Below, piece by piece: positions 26,325 through 35,666 of a DNA stretch of 64,000 bases. Made by a program: the position numbers and the translations under genes. This DNA is from Sediminimonas qiaohouensis DSM 21189 (GTDB lineage: Bacteria; Pseudomonadota; Alphaproteobacteria; Rhodobacterales; Rhodobacteraceae): the NCBI RefSeq assembly GCF_000423645.1, contig NZ_AUIJ01000009.1, positions 62,001-126,000 of the forward strand, given 5' to 3'. The notes under the pieces were generated by a model. The model was not told where the DNA came from and searched no databases. It was given only the letters and a program-made list of their open reading frames with translations. Position 1 is the stretch's first letter; every line of letters starts with the position of its first letter.

Positions 26325-27140
26325 ATGGCGGTTGGCATATTCGATTCCGGGCTGGGCGGGTTGACCGTACTGAACGCCGTGCAGGCGCGCATGCCCGACC
26401 TGCCGCTGGTTTATTACGGCGACAACGCGCATGCGCCCTACGGGGTGCGCGATGCGCAGGACGTGTACGAGCTGACCAATGCGGCGGTGCATACACTGTG
26501 GGATCAGGGATGCGATTTGGTGGTGCTGGCGTGCAACACCGCCAGCGCCGCCGCTCTGCGCCGCATGCAGGAGGCGGGCGTGCCCCCGGGCAAGCGGGTT
26601 CTGGGCGTGTTCGTGCCCCTGATCGAGGCCCTGACCGAGCGGCAATGGGGCGACAACAGCCCGCCGCGCGAGGTGGCAGTGAAGCATGTCGCGCTGTTTG
26701 CCACGCCGGCCACTGTGGCCAGCCGCGCGTTTCAACGCGAACTGGCGTTCCGCGCGATCGGCGTCGATGTCGAGGCGCAGGCCTGCGGCGGGGTGGTGGA
26801 CGCGATCGAGGAGGGCGACATGATCTTGGCCGAGGCGTTGGTGCGCAGCCACGTGGACGCGCTGCGGCGCAAGATGCCGCAGCCGCAGGCGGCGGTGCTG
26901 GGCTGCACGCATTACCCGCTGGTGCAGGACGTGTTCCAGGACGCGCTCGGCCCCGATGTGCAGGTGTACAGCCAACCCGACCTGGTGGCCGAAAGCCTGG
27001 CCGATTACCTGGGGCGGCACCCCGGCATGACCGGGGCGGGCGACGACAGCCGGTTTCTGACCACGGGAGACACGCGCCGCGTGTCGGACCGCGCGACGCA
27101 GTTCCTGCGACGACGCATCGCGTTTGACACAGCGGCTTGA
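26325..27140 (+). CDS. murI: Glutamate racemase
   Basis: 271 residues; a cofactor-free racemase making D-glutamate for peptidoglycan. It begins [16 protein letters not shown] and carries both catalytic cysteines, C70 (VLACNTASA) and C194 ([10 protein letters not shown]), plus [11 protein letters not shown]. The ATG at 26325 has AGGCGGGCAGG upstream; the in-frame extension to 26232 lies in the acyltransferase gene. The position between an acyltransferase and argC has no clear pathway logic. ATGs before argC start 90 bp later. Confidence 0.95.
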   Translation: MAVGIFDSGLGGLTVLNAVQARMPDLPLVYYGDNAHAPYGVRDAQDVYELTNAAVHTLWDQGCDLVVLACNTASAAALRRMQEAGVPPGKRVLGVFVPLIEALTERQWGDNSPPREVAVKHVALFATPATVASRAFQRELAFRAIGVDVEAQACGGVVDAIEEGDMILAEALVRSHVDALRRKMPQPQAAVLGCTHYPLVQDVFQDALGPDVQVYSQPDLVAESLADYLGRHPGMTGAGDDSRFLTTGDTRRVSDRATQFLRRRIAFDTAA

Positions 27141-27229
27141 TCGGGGCCCGGGCGGCGGCCTGCCCCTTGGGATATGACACATGGAATACCGCCCGGCGCC
27201 ATTGGCAGGGGTGGAAAGGATGACAAGAG

Positions 27230-28258
27230 ATGACGCATAAAATCGCCATTCTGGGCGCTTCGGGCTATACCGGGGCCGAGTTGATCCGGCTGATTGCCAC
27301 CCATGGGGGCATGGAGATCGCCGCGTTGGGGGCCAACTCGAAAGCGGGGCAATCGATGGCCTCGGTGTTTCCGCATCTGCGCCACCTGGACCTGCCGATG
27401 CTGAGCAAGATCGACGAGATCGATTTCAGCGGCATCGACCTGTGCTTTTGCGCGCTGCCGCACAAGACCAGCCAGGAGGTGATCAGCGCGCTGCCATCGC
27501 ATCTGCGTATCGTGGATCTGAGCGCCGATTTCCGGCTGCGCGATCCGGCCGAGTACGAGAAGTGGTACGGCAACCCGCACGCGGCAGTGGAGCTGCAAAA
27601 AGAGGCGGTTTACGGGCTGACCGAGTTTTACCGCGACCAAATCGCCACCGCGCGGCTGGTGGCCGGAACCGGGTGCAACGCGGCAACCGGGCAATACGCG
27701 CTGCGGCCGCTGATCGCGGCGGATGCGATCGATCTGGATCATATCGTGCTGGATCTGAAATGCGCGGTGTCCGGCGCCGGCCGGAGCCTGCGCGAGAACC
27801 TGCTGCATGCGGAGCTGAGCGAGGGCTATCACGCCTATGCCGTGGGCAGCGTGCACCGGCATATGGGCGAGTTCGACCAGGAATTCTCGGCGCTGGCGGG
27901 GCGGCCGGTGGCGGTGCAGTTCACGCCGCACCTGATCCCGGCCAATCGCGGCATCCTTGCGACGACCTATGTGCACGGCGACGCGGCGCAAATCCATCAG
28001 GTGCTGGCCGATGCCTATGCCGATGAGCCGTTCCTGCAGGTGCTGCCATATGGCGAGCAGCCCAGCACGCGGCACGTGCGGGGCAGCAATTTTTGCCATA
28101 TCGGGGTGACGGCGGACCGCACGGCGGGGCGCGCGATTGTCATCGCGGCGCTGGACAACCTGACAAAAGGTAGCAGCGGGCAGGCCTTGCAGAACGCCAA
28201 CCTGATGTTAAATCTTGATGAGACGACGGGGCTGATGCTGGCGCCGTGTTTCCCCTGA
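27230..28258 (+). CDS. argC: N-acetyl-gamma-glutamyl-phosphate reductase
   Basis: 342 residues; the NADPH-dependent third step of arginine synthesis. The N-terminal Rossmann start is [18 protein letters not shown]; the catalytic Cys is C149 in [25 protein letters not shown] and the ending [16 protein letters not shown] follow. This is the long (type 1) form. A six-codon out-of-frame ATG reading frame (27220-27240) overlaps the start. ccmE begins 15 bp downstream, so ArgC and cytochrome c maturation may share a transcript. Confidence 0.95.
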   Translation: MTHKIAILGASGYTGAELIRLIATHGGMEIAALGANSKAGQSMASVFPHLRHLDLPMLSKIDEIDFSGIDLCFCALPHKTSQEVISALPSHLRIVDLSADFRLRDPAEYEKWYGNPHAAVELQKEAVYGLTEFYRDQIATARLVAGTGCNAATGQYALRPLIAADAIDLDHIVLDLKCAVSGAGRSLRENLLHAELSEGYHAYAVGSVHRHMGEFDQEFSALAGRPVAVQFTPHLIPANRGILATTYVHGDAAQIHQVLADAYADEPFLQVLPYGEQPSTRHVRGSNFCHIGVTADRTAGRAIVIAALDNLTKGSSGQALQNANLMLNLDETTGLMLAPCFP

Positions 28259-28273
28259 GGACAGGAGCAACCG

Positions 28274-28720
28274 ATGCGGGGCCTGAAAAAGAAGCGGCGA
28301 ATACAGGTCATAATGCTGGCCGTGGTGGCGTTGATCGTGTCCACCGCGTTGATCGGCTACGCGATGCGCGATGGCATCAACTTTTTCCGCGCGCCTAGTC
28401 AGGTGGTTGCCGAGCCGCCCGCGCCGTCGGAGGTGTTTCGCATCGGCGGGCTGGTCGAAGAGGGCAGCCTGAAGCGAGGCGAGAGCGAGGTGATCTCGTT
28501 TACCGTAACGGATGGCGGCGCCTCGGTTCCGGTGGTGTTCAAGGGCGTTCTGCCCGATCTTTTCGCCGAGAACCAGGGCATGATCGGCACTGGCCGCTAC
28601 ATTAACGGCACCTTTGAAGCCTCTGAAATACTTGCCAAACATGACGAGTCCTACATGCCCAAAGAGGTCGTGGACGCACTCAAGGAGCAAGGCGTTTACG
28701 AGGGGCCGCCAGAAGGCTGA
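28274..28720 (+). CDS. ccmE: Cytochrome c maturation protein CcmE (haem chaperone)
   Basis: 148 residues. A short basic N-tail and one membrane anchor (about 11-30) precede a periplasmic OB-fold. The haem-binding motif is H123-x3-Y127 in ILAKHDESYMP; haem binds covalently to that His before transfer to apocytochrome c by CcmF/CcmH, both encoded 1.3 kb further on. The pair at 28807-29981 interrupts the ccm genes. The C-terminal tail is short. Confidence 0.95.
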   Translation: MRGLKKKRRIQVIMLAVVALIVSTALIGYAMRDGINFFRAPSQVVAEPPAPSEVFRIGGLVEEGSLKRGESEVISFTVTDGGASVPVVFKGVLPDLFAENQGMIGTGRYINGTFEASEILAKHDESYMPKEVVDALKEQGVYEGPPEG

Positions 28721-28806
28721 GTGCGCGCCGCCGTGCGCGCCGGTAGCGCCGCGTTAACCCACGCGCCGCAGCCTTTCCTCGCGATGATTGCGGGAAAGGA
28801 TGTGGC

Positions 28807-29418
28807 GTGCGGGATATCCATGACATTGCAAGCGAGATCGTGGGCCGCGAGGGCGGGTTCGTGAACGACCCGGATGATCCGGGCGGCGCCACGAACCACG
28901 GTGTGACGATCCACACCCTGCGGCGGCTGGGGCTGGACGTGACCGGCGATAGCGCCGTGGACGTGGCCGATGTGCGGGCGTTGAGCCGTGCGCAGGCGGT
29001 TAAAATCTTCATCACGCATTATTTCCACAGGCCGGGGATCGGGCGGCTGCCCGGCGCGCTGCAGGATACGGTGTTCGACATGTATGTGAACGCGGGCGCC
29101 AACGCGGTGCGCATCCTGCAGCGGCTCTTGCGCGAAATGGGGCACACGGTGGCGGTGGACGGGGTGATTGGCCCGCAAACGGCCGAGGCCTCGCGCGCCG
29201 CCTACGAGGCGGCACCGGGGCATGTGCGCGACGCCTACGGGATTGCGCGGCGCAGCTATTACCTGCGGCTGGCTGATCGGCGCCCGGCCTCGCGCAAATA
29301 TGCCCGCACGCGAGCGGGGGGCAAGGGCGGCTGGATCAGGCGGGCGGAGGCGTTCATCGCGCCGCGCTATCACCTGAGTGCCGCGGAATTTTACGAAAGG
29401 GTCAAGGCATGGGATTGA
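28807..29418 (+). CDS. N-acetylmuramidase, GH108/ZliS type (GTA-type endolysin)
   Basis: 203 residues, with no signal peptide. The N-terminal GH108 domain contains IVGREGGFVNDPDDPGGATN, with the catalytic Glu near residue 15. The C-terminal peptidoglycan-binding domain has AVDGVIGPQTAEA (about 117-129) and ends near 175. It starts with GTG at 28807, with GGGAAAGGA upstream. The next gene, a three-helix holin, overlaps by ten bases. A muramidase/holin pair of this kind serves gene transfer agent release in Rhodobacter capsulatus, and a holin-dependent endolysin without signal peptide fits. Lysis in general, or wall remodelling, is the alternative. Confidence 0.85.
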   Translation: MRDIHDIASEIVGREGGFVNDPDDPGGATNHGVTIHTLRRLGLDVTGDSAVDVADVRALSRAQAVKIFITHYFHRPGIGRLPGALQDTVFDMYVNAGANAVRILQRLLREMGHTVAVDGVIGPQTAEASRAAYEAAPGHVRDAYGIARRSYYLRLADRRPASRKYARTRAGGKGGWIRRAEAFIAPRYHLSAAEFYERVKAWD

Positions 29419-29981
29419 TCGAGGCGATTGTACGTATCCTGTTCGGATCGGGGCGCAACGTGCTGCGCGAGACGGCGCATGTATTTCGCCCGGGCGCCGA
29501 CGCCATGGCGGCGCGGGACGCGGCCCGCGCACAGGCCGCGCTGGCGCAGTTCGAGGCCGAGTTCACCGCCCCCCGGCGCGGCCGGTTCGACCGGGTGATG
29601 GATGCCCTGAACCGGGTGCCGCGCCCGGCGATGGCGCTTGGCACGCTGGCGCTTTTCGCGGCGGCGATGTTCGACCCGACGTGGTTTGCCGCGCGCATGG
29701 CGGGGCTGGCCATGGTGCCCGAGCCGCTTTGGTGGCTGATGGGGGCGATCGTTTCGTTCTATTTCGGCGCCCGCTACCAGGCCAAGGGGCACGATTTTCG
29801 CCGCTCCTTGCGCATGGGGCAGGCGGCGATGCGCGAGTTTGCAGGGGCCGAAGAGGCCGCACGCGGACCGGGCAGCCCCGCCGCGGCCGATAGCGGCCCC
29901 GATGCCGCGCTGACGCTGCAGGCGCTGCGCCCCGATACCAACCCCGCGCTAAGCGATTGGCGCCGCCGGGCGGGGCGGTGA
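29409..29981 (+). CDS. Holin of the GTA 3TM type
   Basis: 190 residues. The N-terminal part is amphipathic (MGLIEAIVRILFGSGRNVLRE), followed by a helical region, and hydrophobic segments occur at about residues 74-90 (MALGTLALFAAAMF) and 104-125 (EPLWWLMGAIVSFYFGARYQAKG), preceded by FDRVMDALNRVPRP. The tail is polar. This matches the GTA_holin_3TM type, in which a conserved WxxGxxxSF-Y block is typical. It starts inside the endolysin gene, with translational coupling. It would form inner-membrane lesions releasing the muramidase. The third membrane segment is not obvious, so the assignment rests on motif and partner. Confidence 0.78.
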   Translation: MGLIEAIVRILFGSGRNVLRETAHVFRPGADAMAARDAARAQAALAQFEAEFTAPRRGRFDRVMDALNRVPRPAMALGTLALFAAAMFDPTWFAARMAGLAMVPEPLWWLMGAIVSFYFGARYQAKGHDFRRSLRMGQAAMREFAGAEEAARGPGSPAAADSGPDAALTLQALRPDTNPALSDWRRRAGR

Positions 29982-30056
29982 CGGGCGCGACAATCTGATA
30001 CAAAGCGCGCACGAATTCGCATTGGCCTGTTTGGCGTTAAGCGATATATATGCCGC

Positions 30057-32030
30057 ATGATTACAGAACTCGGTCACTTCGCCCTTATCCTTGCCGCCTT
30101 GGTTGCCTGCGTGCAGGTCATCGTTCCGCTGATCGGCGCGCACAAACGCTGGCCCGGCTGGATGGCGGTGGCGGACCCGGCGGCGAACGCGCAATTCCTG
30201 CTGGTCGCGTTCTCGTTCGCGGCGCTGACCTATGCGTTCGTCACCTCGGATTTCTCGGTCAAGCTGGTGGTCAACAACAGCCACACCGCCAAACCGTTGC
30301 TCTACAAGATCACCGGGGTTTGGGGGAATCACGAGGGCTCGATGCTGTTGTGGGTGCTGATCCTGACGTTGTTCGGCGTCTCGGCGGCGTGGTTCGGCGG
30401 GAACCTTCCGCCGACGCTGAAGGCACGGGTCTTGTCGGTGCAAAGCGCGATCGGCGTGGCGTTCTATGGCTTTATCCTGCTGACCTCGAACCCGTTCGAG
30501 CGGATGGCCGTGCCGCCGATGAACGGGCGCGATCTGAACCCGCTGTTGCAGGATCCCGGCCTCGCGTTTCATCCGCCGTTTCTGTACCTCGGCTATGTCG
30601 GCCTGAGCATGGCGTTTTCATTTGCCGTGGCGGCGTTGATCGAGGGGCGCGTCGATGCCGCGTGGGCCAGGTGGGTGCGGCCCTGGACGCTCGCGGCGTG
30701 GATGTTCCTGACCGTCGGGATCGCTCTTGGCAGTTGGTGGGCGTATTACGAGCTGGGCTGGGGCGGGTTCTGGTTCTGGGATCCGGTCGAGAACGCCAGC
30801 TTCATGCCCTGGCTGATCGCGGCGGCGCTGCTGCACTCGGCGGTGGTGGTTGAGAAACGCGAATCGCTAAAGAGTTGGACCATCTTGTTGGCGATCCTGG
30901 CGTTCGGGTTCTCGTTGATTGGCACGTTCATCGTGCGTTCGGGCGTGATCACGTCGGTGCACGCCTTTGCCAATGACCCCGAGCGGGGCGTTTTCATCCT
31001 GCTGATCCTTGCGGTGTTCATGGGCGGCGCATTGGTCCTTTATGCGGCGCGGGCGGGCGCGATGGAGGCGCGCGGCGTCTTTTCCCCGGTCAGCCGCGAG
31101 AGTGCCTTGGTGCTGAACAATATCCTGCTGGCGGTCAGCGCCTTCGTGGTGTTCGTCGGCACGATCTGGCCCCTCGTGGGCGAGTTGATCCTTGGTCGTA
31201 AGCTGTCTGTGGGGGCGCCGTTTTTCAACATGGCGTTCACGCCGTTCATGGTGGTATTGGGGCTGGTCCTGCCGGTGGGCGCGATGCTGCCGTGGAAGCG
31301 CGGCAAGGTGGGGCGCGTCTTGCGCACGCTGCGGGTGCCGCTGGCGCTGGCGGTGGCGCTGATGGCTCTGGCCTTTGCGATGCAGACCGGGCGCAGCGCG
31401 CTTGGCCCCGTGGGGGTGTTCATGGGCGCGTGGCTGGTCATGGGGGCGGCGGTTGATATCTGGTCCAAGACGGGCCGGGGCGGCAACCGCATCGCGCGCC
31501 TTGCGCGTCTGCCGCGTGCCGATTGGGGCAAGGCCGTTGCGCATAGCGGCCTCGGCGTCACGATGTTCGCCATTGCTGGGCTGATGGCGTGGGAGCAGGA
31601 GGATATCCGCGTCGCGCAAGTGGGCGAGCCGTTCGAGGTTGCGGGCTATACCCTGACGTTGAGGGATGTGCGGCAGGTGCAGGGGCCGAACTTCCGCTCG
31701 ACCATGGCGGAGGTTCTGTTGTCGCAGGATGGCAAGGAAATCAGTGTGCTGCACCCCGAAAAGCGCGTCTACCCGGTGCAGCAGATGCCCACGACCGAGG
31801 CGGCGATAGATAACGGGCTGCTGCGCGATGTCTATGTCGTGATCGGCGATTCGCAAAAGAACGGCGGATGGGCCGTGCGGACCTACTTCAAACCGCTGGC
31901 CAATTGGATCTGGGGCGGCGCGATCCTGATGGCGATTGGTGGGCTTCTTAGCCTGTCTGACCGCCGCTACCGCGTGGCGGCGGGCGCGCGCAAGGCCGCC
32001 GTGCAGGCGCGCGGGGTGCCTGCGGAATGA
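30057..32030 (+). CDS. ccmF: Cytochrome c haem lyase subunit CcmF
   Basis: 657 residues; a large membrane protein of the haem ligation complex. The WWD signature is seen at WGGFWFWDPVENASFMPWL (about residues 235-253), with conserved periplasmic histidines, for example VWGNHEGSMLLW (about 88-99) and PGLAFHPPFLYLGYVG (about 166-181). About 14-15 membrane segments are expected. The start is the ATG at 30057. ccmH follows with a four-base overlap, and ccmE is 1.3 kb upstream. Confidence 0.96.
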   Translation: MITELGHFALILAALVACVQVIVPLIGAHKRWPGWMAVADPAANAQFLLVAFSFAALTYAFVTSDFSVKLVVNNSHTAKPLLYKITGVWGNHEGSMLLWVLILTLFGVSAAWFGGNLPPTLKARVLSVQSAIGVAFYGFILLTSNPFERMAVPPMNGRDLNPLLQDPGLAFHPPFLYLGYVGLSMAFSFAVAALIEGRVDAAWARWVRPWTLAAWMFLTVGIALGSWWAYYELGWGGFWFWDPVENASFMPWLIAAALLHSAVVVEKRESLKSWTILLAILAFGFSLIGTFIVRSGVITSVHAFANDPERGVFILLILAVFMGGALVLYAARAGAMEARGVFSPVSRESALVLNNILLAVSAFVVFVGTIWPLVGELILGRKLSVGAPFFNMAFTPFMVVLGLVLPVGAMLPWKRGKVGRVLRTLRVPLALAVALMALAFAMQTGRSALGPVGVFMGAWLVMGAAVDIWSKTGRGGNRIARLARLPRADWGKAVAHSGLGVTMFAIAGLMAWEQEDIRVAQVGEPFEVAGYTLTLRDVRQVQGPNFRSTMAEVLLSQDGKEISVLHPEKRVYPVQQMPTTEAAIDNGLLRDVYVVIGDSQKNGGWAVRTYFKPLANWIWGGAILMAIGGLLSLSDRRYRVAAGARKAAVQARGVPAE

Positions 32031-32491
32031 AACGGCTGGCCCTGATCCTGTCGCTGGCGTTGGCGATGTTCGCAATGCCGGCGCTTGCGGTGCAACCCGA
32101 TGAGATCCTGGACGATCCCAAGCTGGAGCAGCGCGCGCGCGATATATCAGAAGGCCTGCGCTGTCTTGTGTGCCGCAACGAGAATATCGATGCATCCAAC
32201 GCCGAACTGGCGCGCGATCTGCGCCTGCTGGTGCGCGAGCGGCTGCTTGAGGGCGACAGCAACGAGGAGGTCGTCGATTTCATCGTCGCGCGCTACGGCG
32301 AATTTGTTCTGCTCAAGCCGACGATGACCGGCGGCAATTGGCTGCTATGGGCGGCGGGGCCCTTGATGCTGTTGTTCGCGCTTGGCGCGGGGGCTGTGTA
32401 CCTGCGCGGCCGCGCACGCGCGCAGGAGCCCGCGCAACAGGACCTGAGCGAGGGCGAGCAGGCGCGTCTGCGCGAAATTCTTGACGAGTGA
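32027..32491 (+). CDS. ccmH: Cytochrome c maturation thiol-disulfide protein CcmH (Ccl2)
   Basis: 154 residues. A signal-anchor N-terminus is followed by a three-helix bundle carrying the LRCLVC motif (C46, C49) that reduces the apocytochrome disulfide, and a C-terminal membrane segment at about residues 104-126. The ATG overlaps the ccmF stop (ATGA), so coupling is likely. It is the short form without the TPR domain (CcmI), which must be elsewhere. Confidence 0.94.
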   Translation: MKRLALILSLALAMFAMPALAVQPDEILDDPKLEQRARDISEGLRCLVCRNENIDASNAELARDLRLLVRERLLEGDSNEEVVDFIVARYGEFVLLKPTMTGGNWLLWAAGPLMLLFALGAGAVYLRGRARAQEPAQQDLSEGEQARLREILDE

Positions 32492-32562
32492 CGCGGGGTT
32501 TGCCCTTTTCCTTACCGTGCGGTCGGTTATGCTGCGGCTGAGACCGGAATGGGAGGCCCGAA

Positions 32563-33339
32563 ATGGACTATGAGACGATATCGCTGGAGATCGCCGACGA
32601 TGTGGCGGTTCTGACGCTGGATCGTGCGGACAAGATGAACGCGCTCAACGCGCAGATGCGCGCCGAGATCGCCCATGCGGCCACCGAGGCAGGTAAGAAC
32701 GCGCGTGTCCTGGTGCTGACCGGGGCGGGGCGTGCGTTTTGCTCGGGGCAGGACCTGAGCGACCGGGCCAATGCCGATAACCTGGATCTGGAGCGGACGC
32801 TGCGCGACGAATACGCGCCCATGCTGCGCGCGATCTTCGACTGCCCGGTGCCGACCATTTCAGCGGTGAACGGCGCCGCCGCGGGGGCAGGGGCGAACAT
32901 CGCGCTGGCAGCCGACGTGGTGATCGCCAGCGAAAGCGCCTATTTCCTGCAGGCATTCACACGGATCGGCCTGATCCCGGACGCGGGCGGCACCTATTGG
33001 CTGACGCGCAACATGGGCAGCGCCAAGGCCATGGGCGCGGCCCTTTTCGCCGACAAGATCAGCGCCCGGCAGGCCGACGATTGGGGTATGATCTGGGAAG
33101 CGGTGCCCGACGCCGAGTTCGACGCGGTCTGGCGGGCGCGGGCGGCGCATCTGGCCAAGGGGCCGACGCTGGCCTATGCGCATGTCAAGCAGGCGATCCG
33201 CGGCAGTTGGGACAACAGCCTTGACGATCAACTGGCCCTGGAGGGCCGCGCACAGGGCGCCTGCGGCCAAAGCCGCGATTTCAAGGAGGGCGTTCTGGCG
33301 TTCCTCGAAAAGCGCCCGCCGAAATACGAGGGGCGCTGA
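32563..33339 (+). CDS. Enoyl-CoA hydratase/isomerase family protein (PaaG-like)
   Basis: 258 residues of the crotonase fold. Motifs include LTLDRADKMNALNAQM, GAGRAFCSGQDLSDRANAD (first oxyanion-hole strand) and AVNGAAAGAGANIALAADVVIAS, with TRIGLIPDAGGTYWLTRNMG. The catalytic region resembles PaaG/PaaB (phenylacetyl-CoA degradation), with Asp of IPDAGG at the position used by isomerases. No other paa gene is nearby, so the substrate is unclear. It lies 71 bp after ccmH. Confidence 0.85.
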   Translation: MDYETISLEIADDVAVLTLDRADKMNALNAQMRAEIAHAATEAGKNARVLVLTGAGRAFCSGQDLSDRANADNLDLERTLRDEYAPMLRAIFDCPVPTISAVNGAAAGAGANIALAADVVIASESAYFLQAFTRIGLIPDAGGTYWLTRNMGSAKAMGAALFADKISARQADDWGMIWEAVPDAEFDAVWRARAAHLAKGPTLAYAHVKQAIRGSWDNSLDDQLALEGRAQGACGQSRDFKEGVLAFLEKRPPKYEGR

Positions 33340-33470
33340 GGGGCAAAGCACCCGTTCGGCAACAAGCAAATTTTCGCTCATCTGGTGACGCGATCGCGGG
33401 GCCGTGGTCAGAATCGGGTCGCGGCCATAAGAATGGGGTATTCTCGCAATTTTGTTATCGGAGAATTCCC

Positions 33471-34181
33471 ATGATTGGTCGCATGTTTTCCATCCTCTCC
33501 CTTGGTGCTGCACTACCTGGCGCTGCAATGGTCGCGGGTCTTGCAACTGTCGCCGCACTTGCGCCGCAAAGCGCCAGCGCCGAGCGCATCGAGTGCCCGC
33601 AATCCAAGATCCGCCGCGAAGTGACAACCGCGTTGCCGTCCGGTTGGTGGAACACGCCCATCGTTAATTCCCTGACCGATGTGCGTGTCATCACGATTGG
33701 CGGCAAGAAGGCGCTGCAGTGCCTTTACGGGCCGGCGGGCAGCATTCAGCGCTATGCGCCCGAGGGGGCAACCTGCAGCACGAGTGGCGGCGCGTTCGAG
33801 TGCGAAACCGCATCGGCCGGGCCGCAGACCTTTACGACGTCGGCGCTTGATATTCCGCAGACCTATACGGCCGACCTGGATCGCGGATCGGTCGGGGCGG
33901 GCAATGCCGCCGACATCTGGTTCCAGGCCGAAACCGCGGATCTTCTGTATGTCGCCCCGCGCAACGGCGCGCGGCTTGGCGTTGGCGATCGGTCGAACCG
34001 GGGCTACGCGGGCTGTTCCTCGGCACGGTTCACCCGGGACCGGGTGTCGCTGCGCGATATTCCTGTCGGGTCATATATTTGCGTGCGCACCAACGAGGGC
34101 CGGATCAGCCAGTTTCGCGTCAACGGCGTGACCGGCGGCTCGCCCAAGACCCTGAAGATCGGCTATACGACCTGGCGCTAG
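33471..34181 (+). CDS. Secreted six-cysteine protein of unknown function
   Basis: 236 residues, of no family that I recognise. A Sec signal peptide with a long hydrophobic core (about 7-33) is followed by the cleavage site ASA-ER (37/38). The mature part has exactly six cysteines (42, 84, 102, 111, 182, 204), suggesting three disulfides, and many Thr, Ser, Gly and aromatic residues; no repeats or catalytic motifs. The ATG at 33471 has GGAGA at good spacing. It stands alone between enoyl-CoA hydratase and gltA, ending in a shared hairpin. A periplasmic or extracellular binding or structural role is a guess. Confidence 0.8.
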   Translation: MIGRMFSILSLGAALPGAAMVAGLATVAALAPQSASAERIECPQSKIRREVTTALPSGWWNTPIVNSLTDVRVITIGGKKALQCLYGPAGSIQRYAPEGATCSTSGGAFECETASAGPQTFTTSALDIPQTYTADLDRGSVGAGNAADIWFQAETADLLYVAPRNGARLGVGDRSNRGYAGCSSARFTRDRVSLRDIPVGSYICVRTNEGRISQFRVNGVTGGSPKTLKIGYTTWR

Positions 34182-34190
34182 GGGGGACAG

Positions 34191-34219
34191 ATCCGGCGGG
34201 GCGCATGACCCCGCCGGAT
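34191..34219. terminator. Bidirectional hairpin between convergent genes
   Basis: An 11-bp perfect stem, ATCCGGCGGGG / CCCCGCCGGAT (34191-34201 with 34209-34219), with a seven-base loop, lies in the 45 bp between the stops of the secreted-protein gene and gltA. No T-run is present on either side, but the location suggests that it ends both transcripts. Confidence 0.6.
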
Positions 34220-34226
34220 GGCCGCA

Positions 34227-35522
34227 TCAGCGGTTTTCGACATCCACGTAGTCGCGCTGCAACTCGCCGAGGTAGAGCTGCCGGGGGCGACCTATCTTCA
34301 TCTGCGGATCGGCGATCTGTTCTTTCCACTGGCTGACCCAACCGACGGTGCGCGCCAGTGCGAAGATCGGTGTGAACATCGAAGTGGGGAAGCCCATGGC
34401 CTCGAGAATGATGCCCGAATAGAAATCGACGTTCGGGAACAGCTTTTTCTCGATGAAGTAGTCGTCATTGAGGGCTATGCGCTCCAGCTCCTTGGCGACC
34501 TTGAGCAGCTCGTTATCCTCGACGCCCATCAGGTCCAGCACCTCGTCGGCGGATTGCTTGAGCACCTTGGCGCGCGGATCTGTGTTCTTGTAGACGCGGT
34601 GGCCGAACCCCATCAGGCGGAACGGGTCGTTCTTGTCTTTTGCGCGCTCGATAAACTCGGGGATGCGATCGACGCTGCCGATTTCCTTGAGCATTTCAAG
34701 GCAGGCCTGGTTGGCGCCGCCATGCGCCGGCCCCCACAGGCAGGCGATGCCGGCCGCGATGCAGGCAAACGGGTTCGCACCCGAGCTGGACGCGAGGCGC
34801 ACCGTCGAAGTCGACGCGTTCTGCTCGTGATCGGCATGCAGGGTAAAGATGCGGTCCATCGCGCGGGCCAGGATCGGATCGACCTCGTAGGTCTGCGCCG
34901 GCACCGAAAAGCACATGTGCAGGAAGTTGGCCGCGTAATCCAGATCGTTGCGCGGATACACGAAGGGCTGCCCGATGGAATACTTGTAGGCCATCGCGGC
35001 GATCGTCGGCATCTTGGCGATCAGGCGGATCGAGGCAACCTCGCGCTGCCAGGGGTCGCTGACATCGGTGCTGTCGTGGTAGAAGGCCGACATCGCACCG
35101 ACCACGCCGACCATCGTCGCCATCGGGTGCGCATCGCGCCGGAACCCGCGGAAAAAGTTGTGCATCTGCTCGTGGATCATCGTGTGATGGGTCACGCGAT
35201 GCTCAAAATCCTCGATCTGCGTGGCGGTCGGCAGCTCACCATAAAGCAGCAGGTAGCACACCTCGAGGAAATGGGATTTCTCGGCCAACTGGTCGATCGG
35301 GTATCCGCGATGCAGCAAGATACCTGCGTCGCCGTCGATATAGGTAATGGTGCTGTCGCAGCTTGCCGTCGAGGTAAAGCCGGGATCATAGGTGAACACC
35401 CCGGCTTGGGCATAAAGCTTGCGGATATCGATGACTTCGGGGCCCGCAGAGGGGGTGAACATCGGCAGGTCCACCTGCGTTCCGTCAATACTCAGGGTGG
35501 CGGATTTTGTTGATTCTGGCAT
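34227..35522 (-). CDS. gltA: Citrate synthase (type I)
   Basis: 431 residues, the hexameric bacterial type. Conserved catalytic sections are visible: [16 protein letters not shown] (near residue 230), [15 protein letters not shown] (near 264), [15 protein letters not shown] (near 305) and [13 protein letters not shown] with the catalytic Asp (near 362). It condenses oxaloacetate and acetyl-CoA at the entry to the TCA cycle. It is the second gene on the strand after gltX; with 144 bp between them, independent transcription is more likely. Confidence 0.97.
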   Translation of the reverse strand: MPESTKSATLSIDGTQVDLPMFTPSAGPEVIDIRKLYAQAGVFTYDPGFTSTASCDSTITYIDGDAGILLHRGYPIDQLAEKSHFLEVCYLLLYGELPTATQIEDFEHRVTHHTMIHEQMHNFFRGFRRDAHPMATMVGVVGAMSAFYHDSTDVSDPWQREVASIRLIAKMPTIAAMAYKYSIGQPFVYPRNDLDYAANFLHMCFSVPAQTYEVDPILARAMDRIFTLHADHEQNASTSTVRLASSSGANPFACIAAGIACLWGPAHGGANQACLEMLKEIGSVDRIPEFIERAKDKNDPFRLMGFGHRVYKNTDPRAKVLKQSADEVLDLMGVEDNELLKVAKELERIALNDDYFIEKKLFPNVDFYSGIILEAMGFPTSMFTPIFALARTVGWVSQWKEQIADPQMKIGRPRQLYLGELQRDYVDVENR

Positions 35523-35666
35523 GCGAATTCCCTCTCACTGGCCACATGCGCGGATCGCATGGGGTACGCGTTGTCGTGCACAAGCGGCACGGGTGGTGGT
35601 GTCGCGTCCGGGCGCATCGTTTCCGGTGCGCCAAAACGCTGGCATTCCTTGCGCGCTTCGCCCCGA

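Noticed and set aside
27220-27240. Six-codon upstream frame overlapping the argC start
   Set aside because: Its ATG directly abuts the ribosome site, and so short an overlap is common by chance; no arginine codon pattern beyond one AGA.
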